Of a stretch of DNA of 48,602 bases, positions 9,177 to 16,843 are shown piece after piece. Positions within the stretch are counted from its first letter, which is position 1, and every line of letters begins with the position of its first letter. Source of the stretch: an uncultured Porphyromonadaceae bacterium (GTDB taxonomy: Bacteria > Bacteroidota > Bacteroidia > Bacteroidales > Muribaculaceae); NCBI GenBank assembly GCA_947177635.1, contig CAMWVQ010000014.1, forward strand, positions 1 through 48,602, written 5' to 3'. The notes beneath the pieces are model-generated. The model was not told where the DNA came from. It saw only the letters and a list, made by a program, of their open reading frames with translations, and searched no databases. The position numbers and the translations under genes are program-made.

Positions 9177-9483
9177 CTAACGAGGATTTGGTGGTTATCA
9201 TAAACCCGGTTTCGCCGTGGTTTGACATGATAACGAGTTTAACTTTTAGTTTGCTTAGACCGACTTTGGCCAATGTCAGACTAATGTCGGACATTAACCA
9301 AATCGGTATCGAACACCTCGTTATGAATGATGGAATTATCGTTGTTCTCGGTAATCAGAAAAATGGTAAAATAGGGATTTGGAAATACTCATACCGATGT
9401 CCTGTTTTTGACCGCCTTTTTCCGACTTATGTCCGAGTTAGGTTCTCGTAACCCATTGATACTATGTTTTATGCAGCACTAAT

Positions 9484-9540
9484 CGTTACCCAACCGTTAC
9501 CATTTTGGATTTTAAAAAAAGTGGTAACGAGTTGGTAACG
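9484..9540. repeat. Imperfect 19-bp inverted repeats built from GTTACC units
   Basis: CGTTACCCAACCGTTACCA at 9484-9502 faces TGGTAACGAGTTGGTAACG at 9522-9540, with two mismatches between the arms, across an A/T-rich 19-bp spacer. Each arm itself contains two GTTACC units about 10-12 bp apart, roughly one helical turn. These are candidate integrase arm-type or excisionase binding sites. Confidence 0.65.
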
Positions 9541-9605
9541 AATGGCTGTCCGTAGCGGTCTTTTTTCTGTCCGATGACGGTCCTGAGTCGTCATTTTTAG
9601 GCACT

Positions 9606-9640
9606 AAAAAACCGCAGAATACATTGATATTCTGCGGTTT
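9606..9640 (-). terminator. Rho-independent terminator of ssrA
   Basis: A perfect 12-bp stem (AAACCGCAGAAT at 9609-9620 with ATTCTGCGGTTT at 9629-9640) with an 8-nt loop is followed on the minus strand by a run of T (bases 9606-9611). It lies 48 nt past the 3' end of tmRNA, on the element side of the junction. Confidence 0.85.
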
Positions 9641-9687
9641 AGTCTTGTTTAGACTTTTGTTGGCCGGAATCTGTCCGACCCGCTAAG

Positions 9688-9712
9688 TGGAGATGGAGGG
9701 GCTTGAACCCTC
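9688..9712. other. Probable attachment core at the 3' end of ssrA
   Basis: These bases encode the tmRNA T-arm and acceptor 3' strand, the usual crossover region for elements integrating at tmRNA genes. The second copy expected at the far end of the element is outside the window, so core limits cannot be set here. Confidence 0.5.
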
Positions 9713-10084
9713 GTCCAAACGTGGAACTAATGAGCTTTCTACATGCTTAGTCTTCTGTTGGTTTTCGACGTGGGGCAGGCTGAAGACTGCCAACCCCGCG
9801 CTTAGTTCCTGTTCTCTCGGAGGCTTCGCGGAACGTCCGGCCTCCCATTCCCGATTTATCTGCACCGCCTTGTCGATTAGTCTCGGGAAAATGACAATCG
9901 GGCGATGTCTCGTCTACGCCACTTTGGCGCGGATAAAGCTTAATTTACTGTGCTTCGATTAAGCAGCGAGAGCGTAGTTGTTTTCGCCATTTAAAATTGC
10001 GGTGTCCCTGATTATAGAGCGTAGCCACCATTGCTCTGCATGCTTACCCACCACCTCTACACGCTGTCAAAACCAGTCATCCCC
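9688..10084 (-). ncRNA. ssrA: Transfer-messenger RNA (tmRNA)
   Basis: The RNA begins GGGGATGACTGG at 10084 and ends CATCTCCA at 9688. GGGGATG pairs with CATCTCC to form the acceptor stem, leaving a discriminator A. The T-arm contains GGTTCAAGC. The tag reading frame at 9988-9959 encodes GENNYALAA followed by TAA, the Bacteroidetes-type proteolysis tag. The 3' CCA is not encoded (the genome continues CTT), so it must be added after transcription. tmRNA with SmpB rescues stalled ribosomes and tags the broken product for proteolysis. The gene is single-piece, not permuted, about 397 nt. Integration of the element leaves the functional 3' end intact. Confidence 0.96.
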
Positions 10085-10118
10085 GTTCTGACTTGTCGCT
10101 ATAAGGCGATAAGTTTTG

Positions 10119-10149
10119 CAAAGTTAGTTTTTTAAGTTGGCATCCACAA
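10119..10149 (-). promoter_or_regulatory. ssrA promoter (-33 TTG, -7 TAACTTTG)
   Basis: On the minus strand TAACTTTG (10119-10126) is preceded by TTG (10147-10149) with a 20-nt spacer, matching the Bacteroidetes sigma-ABfr consensus. Transcription would start about 28 nt before the mature 5' end, leaving a leader for RNase P to remove. Confidence 0.75.
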
Positions 10150-10163
10150 TATGGATGCCAACT
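10135..10163. terminator. 12-bp perfect hairpin between pnuT and ssrA
   Basis: AGTTGGCATCCA (10135-10146) and TGGATGCCAACT (10152-10163) form a perfect stem with a 5-nt loop, 16 nt past the pnuT stop. The T-rich tail (CTCTTTTT) lies on the plus-strand side, while the minus-strand side is TTAAAAAAC, so termination of pnuT is likely but not textbook. The stem overlaps the ssrA -33 element. Confidence 0.6.
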
Positions 10164-10179
10164 CTTTTTGGATTTTTAA

Positions 10180-10815
10180 CTATTTATGCGTATGGAATTG
10201 GTTGGAAACATTCTGAGCCGTCATCATTTTCAACCATTTACGATAGCCGAAGAGGGAGATTACTGTATAAAGCACATATAATCCACAATAGAAGTATAAT
10301 CCTTTGTAGAAATATAGCCCGCTGCAGACTATGTCTACCACAAACCATATCAGCCATTGCTCGGCATATTTGCGAGCCAGCATCCAAAGGCCGACTATCG
10401 ACAATGATGTTGTGAAGGCGTCTGCGACAGGCACTGTCGAATCGGTGAATGTAACCAGCAACCACCATAGGAACCACCACAACAGGGCGGCGGCCATCCC
10501 CAAGAGGCTCCAGGCAAATATCGGCGTATGGGTTATCTGCCGTTTATGCGAATCTGCCGTTTTTTTTCGGTCTCTGGAAGACTTCCAGGATGTGGTTTTA
10601 CCGGTCCATGATACAAATCCGTAGACTGCTATCAGAAGGTAATATATGTTTATGCCGAAATCAGCATAAAGTCCTTTTGAGTAATAAATCCACATCGAGA
10701 TGGCCGGCATAACAACCGACGCGAGCCAGACCTTGGAGTCCGCGTGGTACTCCCACCATAGGTAGAGCAGTCCCACGCAGAGTCCAAATATCTCAAGAAT
10801 AGTGTCTGAAGTCAT
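10180..10815 (-). CDS. pnuT: PnuC-family thiamine transporter PnuT
   Basis: This 211-residue inner-membrane protein has about seven hydrophobic segments, tryptophan-rich motifs (LYLWWEYHADSKVW near residue 17; YGFVSWTG near 65) and the overall PnuC/PnuT family pattern. PnuC proteins are facilitators for vitamins that are trapped by phosphorylation. It follows the TonB receptor gene by only 7 nt, and both lie behind a TPP riboswitch, so thiamine rather than nicotinamide riboside is the expected substrate. In Bacteroides this pair is commonly followed by a thiamine pyrophosphokinase gene (tnr3/thiN); here the operon ends and ssrA follows. Confidence 0.88.
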   Translation of the reverse strand: MTSDTILEIFGLCVGLLYLWWEYHADSKVWLASVVMPAISMWIYYSKGLYADFGINIYYLLIAVYGFVSWTGKTTSWKSSRDRKKTADSHKRQITHTPIFAWSLLGMAAALLWWFLWWLLVTFTDSTVPVADAFTTSLSIVGLWMLARKYAEQWLIWFVVDIVCSGLYFYKGLYFYCGLYVLYTVISLFGYRKWLKMMTAQNVSNQFHTHK

Positions 10816-10822
10816 ATTATGT

Positions 10823-13066
10823 TCAGAATCTCAATGAAGCAGTGGCCATAACGTGGGTGGGAGCCTGGGCGGCATACCCCGCATAGCGGTAAATCACCTT
10901 CTCGCCATTCTCAACCGTGTATCCCGCGCCGGCATACCCGTTGTTGAAATATTTCTCATTGAACAGGTTGTATATCGAGAACCCGATTCTCAACTCCTTG
11001 ATTCCGATTAGATTCCTGAAAGAATATCCAAGATGGAGGTCAGAGACGAAATATGCATCCAGAAGCGCCGCCTCCGACTCGGCATTGTTCATATACTGTT
11101 TGCCGACATACCGGCTGTTCAGCGAGGCGTCAAAATTTTTGTATTTGAAATTGAACGCATTGTTGAATATGATGTCAGGAGAGAACGCAATCGGAGTGTC
11201 GCCCCTATCAAACGAAATCGGATTGGTCCATTCATCTTCATATATGTACTCCACGAAATTCTTTATACGGTTGCGTGACAGTGTGATGTTGAACTGCCAG
11301 TCAAACCAGTCGCACGGTCGCAGGGACGCTTGCAGTTCCACTCCCATACGGTAAGAATCCGGCACATTGACGCTCAACGGATTCCCCGTGTCGGAAAGCT
11401 GCCCGGTAACCACAAGCTGGTCTTTGTAAAGCATGTAATAAAGGTTGACACCGACCGAGAACAGCCTGTGGTTGAAACTGTAACCGACCTCAAAATCATC
11501 AAGCCGTTCCGACTCGGGATAGCTTTCGGGAGACCCGTCGGTGAAATTGTCACGCGTTGGTTCTTTCTGGGCCACCGCCCAGGAAGCAAATCCCCTGTGG
11601 GCCCCTGACGTGAAATTCACGCCAAGTTTGGGATTGAAGAAATTCCATCTGCGTTCGACATCAAGCAACGCAGGCGCCGAAGTGTTCCAATCCCAGTTGT
11701 CAGACATCCCCTTGATAGTGTAATGGATGTGGCGATACTGAAGATCTGCGAACACCGAAAACCGGCGGTCTATGTCATAATTGGCCCGCAGATACACGTT
11801 CGAATCGAACTTGCGGCCGGTGTTGTCATAATATTCCTGCAACGGATCAATCGGCCCCTCATAATTGCGTACCCATTTCACCTGGCCGTAATGGTGCCCG
11901 TCAAAATCAGAGACGGCACCTCCGAGCGTCGCGTTCCATCTGCCACGCCTGAAATTGACCGAGGCCTGTCCTCCGCCGAATCCGTTCACATTGTATTTGA
12001 GACGAATCAGGTCTGACTTCTTCACCAGATTTCCATCCGCGTCGACAAACGGCTGGAGGCCATATTCAATCAAAGTGCGCCCTGTCTTGTACTGGTCATA
12101 ATAACCATCATCCTTGGTGTAGAAAAGTGCGGCATTGACATTGAACCACTCCCCTATCCGCTGAGAAAAAAGCAGCTGGAAATGATGCTGTATGAAATTG
12201 TCGTACTGGTCAGGATAGTAAGCGCGGTTGCCATCCTTGTCGACATACTCACCACACGGGTTGTACCTCCGGCCGTATTCCTCCATCTGCTTCTTGGATG
12301 CATAATCCCAGGCCATATAGGTGCGTTCCTTCCCTCCGAAGGCCACCAGCCTGACCGAAGTGTTGTAAGACTGGTAAGCCGCCTGGCCGAAGTAGCTCCA
12401 CAGCTGGGAAGATGCGCGCTCGATGTATCCGTCAGACCCCATATGGCTCAGCCTGGCATCAAAGCTCCACCTCTCACCCAGCAAGCCGGAACCGACACGG
12501 AGGGTCTGGCGGTTGGTGCCATACATACCGTATGCTCCGGAAAGTTCAGCATAAGCATCCTCAGAGGATGCGTCGGTAACCATATTGATGCTCGCCCCGA
12601 AAGCCCCCGCGCCATTAGCGGAAGTTCCCGCGCCTCGCTGAATCTGCACATCACGCAACGACGACGCCAAATCAGGCATATTCACCCAGTAGACCCGGTG
12701 GCTTTCAGGGTCATTCAGCGGGAGGCCATTGGCAGTGACATTGATTCGAGAGGGATCCGAGCCCCTCACACGCATGGCCGTGTAGCCCATTCCGCCCCCC
12801 GCGTCGGAACTGACAGTCACCGACGGCGTCATATTCAGCAGATAGGTCATGTCACGGCCGTCATTGTGGGCCGTCAACTCCCGTTTGCCGATGTTGGTGA
12901 ACGCAACTGGCGTTTTGGCAGTCGCGCGGTTGGCCACAACATCCACCTGGTCCAACACTACAGCCATGGAATCTCCATCCATGGTGTCAACAGACACCGC
13001 GCCAACGGTGTCACAGACGAAAGCCCCCGCGAAAAGGAGGGTCGTCCGAAGAATCATCTTCTTCAT
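10823..13066 (-). CDS. TonB-dependent outer-membrane receptor for thiamine
   Basis: The 747-residue precursor has a signal peptide (MKKMILRTTLLFAGAFVCDTVGA) and a plug domain at about residues 35-150 with the usual VDVVANR, MRVRGSDPSRINVTANGLPLNDPES and VQIQRGAGTSANGAGAFGASIN motifs. A beta-barrel follows and ends in TASLRF with a terminal aromatic. No N-terminal carboxypeptidase-like or signalling extension is present, so it is a plain receptor. A TPP riboswitch directly precedes the gene and the PnuT permease follows, making thiamine or its phosphates the likely ligand. It would bring the vitamin across the outer membrane using TonB-ExbBD energy. Confidence 0.9.
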   Translation of the reverse strand: MKKMILRTTLLFAGAFVCDTVGAVSVDTMDGDSMAVVLDQVDVVANRATAKTPVAFTNIGKRELTAHNDGRDMTYLLNMTPSVTVSSDAGGGMGYTAMRVRGSDPSRINVTANGLPLNDPESHRVYWVNMPDLASSLRDVQIQRGAGTSANGAGAFGASINMVTDASSEDAYAELSGAYGMYGTNRQTLRVGSGLLGERWSFDARLSHMGSDGYIERASSQLWSYFGQAAYQSYNTSVRLVAFGGKERTYMAWDYASKKQMEEYGRRYNPCGEYVDKDGNRAYYPDQYDNFIQHHFQLLFSQRIGEWFNVNAALFYTKDDGYYDQYKTGRTLIEYGLQPFVDADGNLVKKSDLIRLKYNVNGFGGGQASVNFRRGRWNATLGGAVSDFDGHHYGQVKWVRNYEGPIDPLQEYYDNTGRKFDSNVYLRANYDIDRRFSVFADLQYRHIHYTIKGMSDNWDWNTSAPALLDVERRWNFFNPKLGVNFTSGAHRGFASWAVAQKEPTRDNFTDGSPESYPESERLDDFEVGYSFNHRLFSVGVNLYYMLYKDQLVVTGQLSDTGNPLSVNVPDSYRMGVELQASLRPCDWFDWQFNITLSRNRIKNFVEYIYEDEWTNPISFDRGDTPIAFSPDIIFNNAFNFKYKNFDASLNSRYVGKQYMNNAESEAALLDAYFVSDLHLGYSFRNLIGIKELRIGFSIYNLFNEKYFNNGYAGAGYTVENGEKVIYRYAGYAAQAPTHVMATASLRF

Positions 13067-13073
13067 AATTTTT

Positions 13074-13169
13074 TCACTACGCCGGCATTAACCGGATCAG
13101 GTTCAGAGGGTATAATCTCAGCCTGCGGCGGACTGACCGGTTGGTCTTTCCGTGGCAAGCACCCCTAAA
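13074..13169 (-). promoter_or_regulatory. TPP riboswitch (THI element)
   Basis: On the minus strand the conserved THI-box order is complete: an AGGGGTGC start near 13168, CTGAGA near 13120, ACCC, then GAACCTGATC-CGGTTAATGCCGGCGTAG ending near 13075. The aptamer ends only about 8 nt before the start codon at 13066 and no terminator intervenes, so control is most likely at translation initiation. Binding of thiamine pyrophosphate would shut off the receptor-PnuT operon. Confidence 0.96.
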
Positions 13170-13186
13170 ATTTGTTATTTACCGCG

Positions 13187-13194
13187 CAAAGATA
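13187..13194 (-). promoter_or_regulatory. Promoter -7 box of the thiamine uptake operon
   Basis: TATCTTTG on the minus strand lies just upstream of the riboswitch, placing the transcription start about 10-15 nt before the aptamer. A TTG occurs about 22 nt further upstream, slightly beyond ideal spacing. Confidence 0.65.
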
Positions 13195-13298
13195 CAAATT
13201 TTCATTGTTATTAGCCCAATCCGTCCCCATATATTCGGATATTTCACCCGAATATTAAGCCAGAACCCCGACATATCCAAATTCACGGTGGCCGTTTT

Positions 13299-13329
13299 TT
13301 TGAAAAACAATGGAAATGATGTATCTTTG
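13299..13329 (+). promoter_or_regulatory. Promoter of the cardiolipin synthase gene
   Basis: TTTG (13299-13302), a 19-nt spacer and TATCTTTG (13322-13329) form an almost perfect Bacteroidetes promoter. The start codon follows only 9 nt after the -7 box, so the mRNA would be leaderless or nearly so. Confidence 0.75.
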
Positions 13330-13338
13330 CAGTTAGGA

Positions 13339-14796
13339 ATGTGGACCCTGGTAGACTACATCAACACGACATGGCTATGGTGGACTGTGACCATCGCATA
13401 CGCAGCCATTGTATTGGGGGTGATTGCAATCGTGGTTTCGGAAAACCGCAACCCGGTGAAATCGCTCGCCTGGGTCACAGTGTTGCTCGTGCTCCCGGCT
13501 GTGGGCCTGATTCTCTACATCTTCTTTGGCCGGAACATCCAGAACAAGCGCATAATCTCGCGTCGTAACCGGCGGAAACTGAAGCGACTGGAACAAAACG
13601 GCCGGATAGACTCCTCTAAAGTCAGACAGTCGCCCGTCAACCTCCGCCATATCAAACTTGCCCATTCCCTCCAAGGTTCCCCCTATTACGAAGGAAACAA
13701 AATAGACATCTTCGACAATGGCCACGACAAATTCGAGGCCTTGTTGTCAGACATCTCCCGTGCGGAAAAATATATCAACATCGAGTATTACATCATCGCG
13801 GCCGACAAAATCGGCAACCGCATAACCGAAGCACTTCTTGACAAAGCCCGTTCGGGAGTGAAAGTCCGCGTCATCTATGATTCGGTAGGCTCCTTCAAGA
13901 CGCCGGGTAGATTTTTCAAGAAACTCAGGAAGGAAGGAATCGAGGCATTCCCCTTCTTCGAAGTGGTGTTTCCCCCATTCGGCACGCGCGTCAACTGGCG
14001 CAACCACCGTAAGATAGTCGTCATTGACGGCAAAGTCGGATACATCGGGGGCATGAACATCGCCGACCGATATGTCGACGGCGGCAGGTCATTCGACGTA
14101 TGGCGCGACCTCCATCTGAGGGTCACCGGCCCAGGAGTGGCAGCTCTTCAACAATCATTCGCCATTGACTGGAACTATATGGGACAGCCACTTATCGAGG
14201 ATGAAGCCCCTGCGGCCACCCTGCCCGAGGCCTCCGGAAATCACACCGGCGTCGGGCTGCAACTGCTGACCGGAGGCCCTGTCAACCAGTGGATGAACCT
14301 CACCCTTATGTTCCATCAGGCCATCTCCACGGCCAAGACCCGCGTATGGCTCCAGACCCCATATTTCCTCCCGACAGAAGGCCTGCTGCATGCCCTGCAG
14401 ATAGCATCGCTGTCGAAAGTAGACGTACGCATCATGCTGCCCCGCCGCAGCGACAGCGACATGCTGCGCTGGGCCTCCTTCAGCTATATCCAGGAATGCT
14501 TGCGGGCAGGAATCAAGGTTTACCTCTATGACAAAGGGATGCTCCACAGCAAGGCCATTATCGTAGACGACGACTTTGCCACCGTGGGTTCCACCAACTT
14601 CGATTTCCGCAGCTTCGAACATAATTTCGAGGCCAATCTGCTGGTTTATTCAAAGGAATTCAACGCCTCCCTGAGAGCCCGCTTCATAGCCGACCAACGC
14701 GACTGCATACGAGTTAATCCAAGCGTCTGGCGTCAGCGTCCTTACCTTGAAAAGGGCCTTGAGTCAGTGATGCGCCTATTCGCGCCCATCCTTTAG
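13339..14796 (+). CDS. cls: Cardiolipin synthase (phospholipase D family)
   Basis: The 485-residue protein has two N-terminal membrane helices (about residues 10-30 and 38-60) followed by two phospholipase D domains. The HKD motifs are NHRKIVVIDGKVGYIGGMN near residue 222 and LHSKAIIVDDDFATVGSTNFD near residue 400, both complete. Such enzymes condense two phosphatidylglycerols (or PG with another phospholipid) into cardiolipin at the inner membrane. The ATG at 13339 is chosen because the first membrane helix follows directly and no other ATG lies in frame nearby; an upstream in-frame extension would cross the promoter. recQ follows after 10 nt and is probably co-transcribed. Confidence 0.92.
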   Translation: MWTLVDYINTTWLWWTVTIAYAAIVLGVIAIVVSENRNPVKSLAWVTVLLVLPAVGLILYIFFGRNIQNKRIISRRNRRKLKRLEQNGRIDSSKVRQSPVNLRHIKLAHSLQGSPYYEGNKIDIFDNGHDKFEALLSDISRAEKYINIEYYIIAADKIGNRITEALLDKARSGVKVRVIYDSVGSFKTPGRFFKKLRKEGIEAFPFFEVVFPPFGTRVNWRNHRKIVVIDGKVGYIGGMNIADRYVDGGRSFDVWRDLHLRVTGPGVAALQQSFAIDWNYMGQPLIEDEAPAATLPEASGNHTGVGLQLLTGGPVNQWMNLTLMFHQAISTAKTRVWLQTPYFLPTEGLLHALQIASLSKVDVRIMLPRRSDSDMLRWASFSYIQECLRAGIKVYLYDKGMLHSKAIIVDDDFATVGSTNFDFRSFEHNFEANLLVYSKEFNASLRARFIADQRDCIRVNPSVWRQRPYLEKGLESVMRLFAPIL

Positions 14797-14806
14797 ACCA
14801 TACGCA

Positions 14807-16762
14807 ATGGCAGACCATTCCACTTCCATCCATGCCCTGCTGAAAAAACATTGGGGTTATGACTCATTCCGGCCCATGCAGGAGGAAATCATAACCTCAG
14901 TCCTCGACGGCCACGACACACTCGGCCTCCTCCCTACCGGAGGTGGGAAATCAATCACATTCCAGATTCCGGCATTGGCGCTCGGAGGGCTGACCGTAGT
15001 GGTCACCCCCCTGATATCCCTGATGAAAGACCAGGTTGACAACCTGCGGCGAAAGGGAATCCTCGCGGGACAGCTGAACCACGCGATGAAACGCTATGAA
15101 AGCGAACTTGTCCTGAAACGCTGTGAACTGGGGAAAATAAAAATCCTGTACCTCTCCCCCGAAAAACTGCGTTCTCCCAACATGGATGCGTGGTGGAATA
15201 TCCTTGATGTGAGGCTCATCGTGGTCGACGAAGCGCATTGCATCTCGCAATGGGGATATGACTTCCGCCCCTCATACCTGAAAATAGGCCAGTTGCGTGA
15301 GCGGTTCCCCGATGTGCCGGTGCTTGCCCTTACCGCCTCGGCGACCCCGCAAGTAGTCGAAGACATGATGGAAAAACTGGCGTTTCGCGACAAGACACAC
15401 TGTTTCCATCTGAGTTTCACACGAAAGAACATCTCATATGTAGTGAGGCATTGCGAATTCAAGGATGTGGAACTGCTCCACATCCTGTCGCGTGTCGGGG
15501 GCTGCGGAATTGTCTACACCCGCTCAAGGAAACGCACCCAGGAACTCGCTGCTTTTCTCGCATCCAATGATGTCTCGGCGGATTATTACCACGCAGGACT
15601 CTCGCCGGAAGAGAAAAATGAGCGGCAGAACCGGTGGAAATCAGGAGAGACGCGCATTATCGTTGCCACCAACGCGTTCGGCATGGGCATCGATAAGCCG
15701 GATGTCAGGATTGTCATCCACCACGATCTTCCCTCCTCACTGGAGGAATACTACCAGGAGGCAGGACGCGCAGGACGCGACGGTCTACCCTCCTGGGCCG
15801 TAGTACTGACCACCCAGGCCGACAAAGGCACTCTCACCCGCAGGTTGTCAGAGTCATATCCTGACAAGGAATTCATACGCGACATCTATGAGAAGCTGTT
15901 CATATTCCTCGGAGTGGGAATGGAGGAGGGATTCGGAAAAAACTTCGAATTCCAGTTCGGAAAATTCTGCCAACGATGGGAACTCAATCCCGTGATGGCC
16001 GACAGCGCGCTGAGAATCCTGTCACAAGCCGGGTATTTCGACTACACCGATGATATGACAAGCCCCTCACGACTAATTATGACGGTGTCGCGCAGGGCGT
16101 TGTATGATCTCAACGGCCTCACTGAAGAGACCGAGCGGGTCCTGCAGTTCATTCTCAGGAACTATTCCGGGATATTCGCCGACTACGAGCATATACAGGA
16201 ATCATATATCGCCTCTTCCCTCGACTTGACAGAGCGCACCGTTTACGAGGCCTTGTTGCGCATGCGCAAACTCCATATCATAGACTACGCTCCGAGAAAA
16301 CGTGCCCCATATATATATATGCTGCGTTCCCGCGAGCCACGTCGTGATGTGATACTCCCCAAGACCGTGTATGAAACGCGCCGTCAACTGATGGAGACGC
16401 GACTGGAGGCAATGAAACGTTTCGCGTTCAATGATTACACCTGTCGTGTGGAGACAATGCTGGGATATTTCGGGGAAAAGGCCTCCCCCTGCGGGACATG
16501 TGACGTATGCCGCGACCGCAAGAAGCGTGAAATCAGACTGAAAGAGCATCCACAAGCCTCATATCTTTCACCCGAAATTCTCTCCGAGGCGATTGTTTTT
16601 GTGGCAAACCGGAACCGGGAGGGAATAACCATCGCCAATCTGGCCTCACAACTCAATCTGCCACCGGAAGAGGTATTGCAACAAATACGCCATCTGGCCG
16701 ACACTGGGGCCATCAGACTTGTCGCCGACCTGCTTTTCCCGTCTGACTCCATTGACAGATAA
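14807..16762 (+). CDS. recQ: ATP-dependent DNA helicase RecQ
   Basis: The 651-residue superfamily 2 helicase has motif I LLPTGGGKS (about residues 41-49), the DEAH box VVDEAHCISQWGYDFRPSYL, motif IV-VI regions including TNAFGMGIDKPDVR and YYQEAGRAGRDG, and the RecQ zinc site with cysteines in YTCRVETMLGYFG and SPCGTCDVC. The extreme C-terminus resembles a short winged-helix-type tail rather than a clear HRDC domain. RecQ unwinds DNA 3' to 5' in recombination and fork repair. Bacteroidales usually carry more than one RecQ-like gene, so this may be a paralogue. It sits 10 nt after cls. Confidence 0.95.
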   Translation: MADHSTSIHALLKKHWGYDSFRPMQEEIITSVLDGHDTLGLLPTGGGKSITFQIPALALGGLTVVVTPLISLMKDQVDNLRRKGILAGQLNHAMKRYESELVLKRCELGKIKILYLSPEKLRSPNMDAWWNILDVRLIVVDEAHCISQWGYDFRPSYLKIGQLRERFPDVPVLALTASATPQVVEDMMEKLAFRDKTHCFHLSFTRKNISYVVRHCEFKDVELLHILSRVGGCGIVYTRSRKRTQELAAFLASNDVSADYYHAGLSPEEKNERQNRWKSGETRIIVATNAFGMGIDKPDVRIVIHHDLPSSLEEYYQEAGRAGRDGLPSWAVVLTTQADKGTLTRRLSESYPDKEFIRDIYEKLFIFLGVGMEEGFGKNFEFQFGKFCQRWELNPVMADSALRILSQAGYFDYTDDMTSPSRLIMTVSRRALYDLNGLTEETERVLQFILRNYSGIFADYEHIQESYIASSLDLTERTVYEALLRMRKLHIIDYAPRKRAPYIYMLRSREPRRDVILPKTVYETRRQLMETRLEAMKRFAFNDYTCRVETMLGYFGEKASPCGTCDVCRDRKKREIRLKEHPQASYLSPEILSEAIVFVANRNREGITIANLASQLNLPPEEVLQQIRHLADTGAIRLVADLLFPSDSIDR

Positions 16763-16782
16763 GTGTTTGGGAAAACGAAAAC

Positions 16783-16820
16783 GGGCCTCGTCAATTCCCA
16801 TTGGGGAAAGGACGAGGCCC
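16783..16820. terminator. Convergent terminator between recQ and the secreted GEVED protein
   Basis: GGGCCTCGTC (16783-16792) pairs perfectly with GACGAGGCCC (16811-16820). The minus-strand side is followed by GTTTTCGTTTTCCC, fitting termination of the leftward gene ending at 16844; it may also serve recQ. Confidence 0.75.
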
Positions 16821-16843
16821 TGCTTATATGGAGCTATTGGTGA

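Larger units (their letters stand above)
1..9687. mobile_element. Integrase-proximal end of an integrative (probably conjugative) element inserted at ssrA
   Basis: A tyrosine recombinase gene lies about 510 bp from the 3' end of ssrA, and everything to its left is typical Bacteroidetes conjugative-element cargo: two small HTH proteins, a DUF4099/DUF3945-type protein, a topoisomerase-III-like protein, a DUF1896 protein and a very large N6-adenine methylase. All these genes are on the minus strand and read away from ssrA. To the right of ssrA the genes are ordinary housekeeping loci. The 3' end of tmRNA is a common integration target, so the right boundary is placed at the last base of ssrA. 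The left boundary is outside the window, so the second att copy cannot be seen and the element size is unknown. No transfer (tra) genes are visible in this part, so conjugative ability is inferred from the gene families only. Confidence 0.82.
9177..9687. other. Noncoding attachment-region strip between integrase and ssrA
   Basis: No gene is visible in these 511 bp. The strip holds a hairpin-forming repeat (9194-9234), a 15-bp near-palindrome (9282-9296), paired 19-bp inverted GTTACC-rich repeats (9484-9540), the ssrA terminator (9606-9640) and an imperfect dyad (about 9662-9680). This density of symmetric sites is what integrase arm and excisionase binding regions look like. Which repeat does what is inference. 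Confidence 0.6.

Noticed and set aside
9687-9962. Short coding frames inside the tmRNA gene
   Set aside because: They fall within the folded RNA; the only translated part is the short tag at 9959-9988.
12182-13168. A 328-codon plus-strand frame opposite the TonB receptor
   Set aside because: It crosses the TPP riboswitch and its composition (many His, Arg, Ile, Gly) is that of a shadow frame.
13141-13338. N-terminal extension of cardiolipin synthase
   Set aside because: The extension crosses the near-perfect promoter, and the membrane helix expected at the N-terminus begins at 13339.
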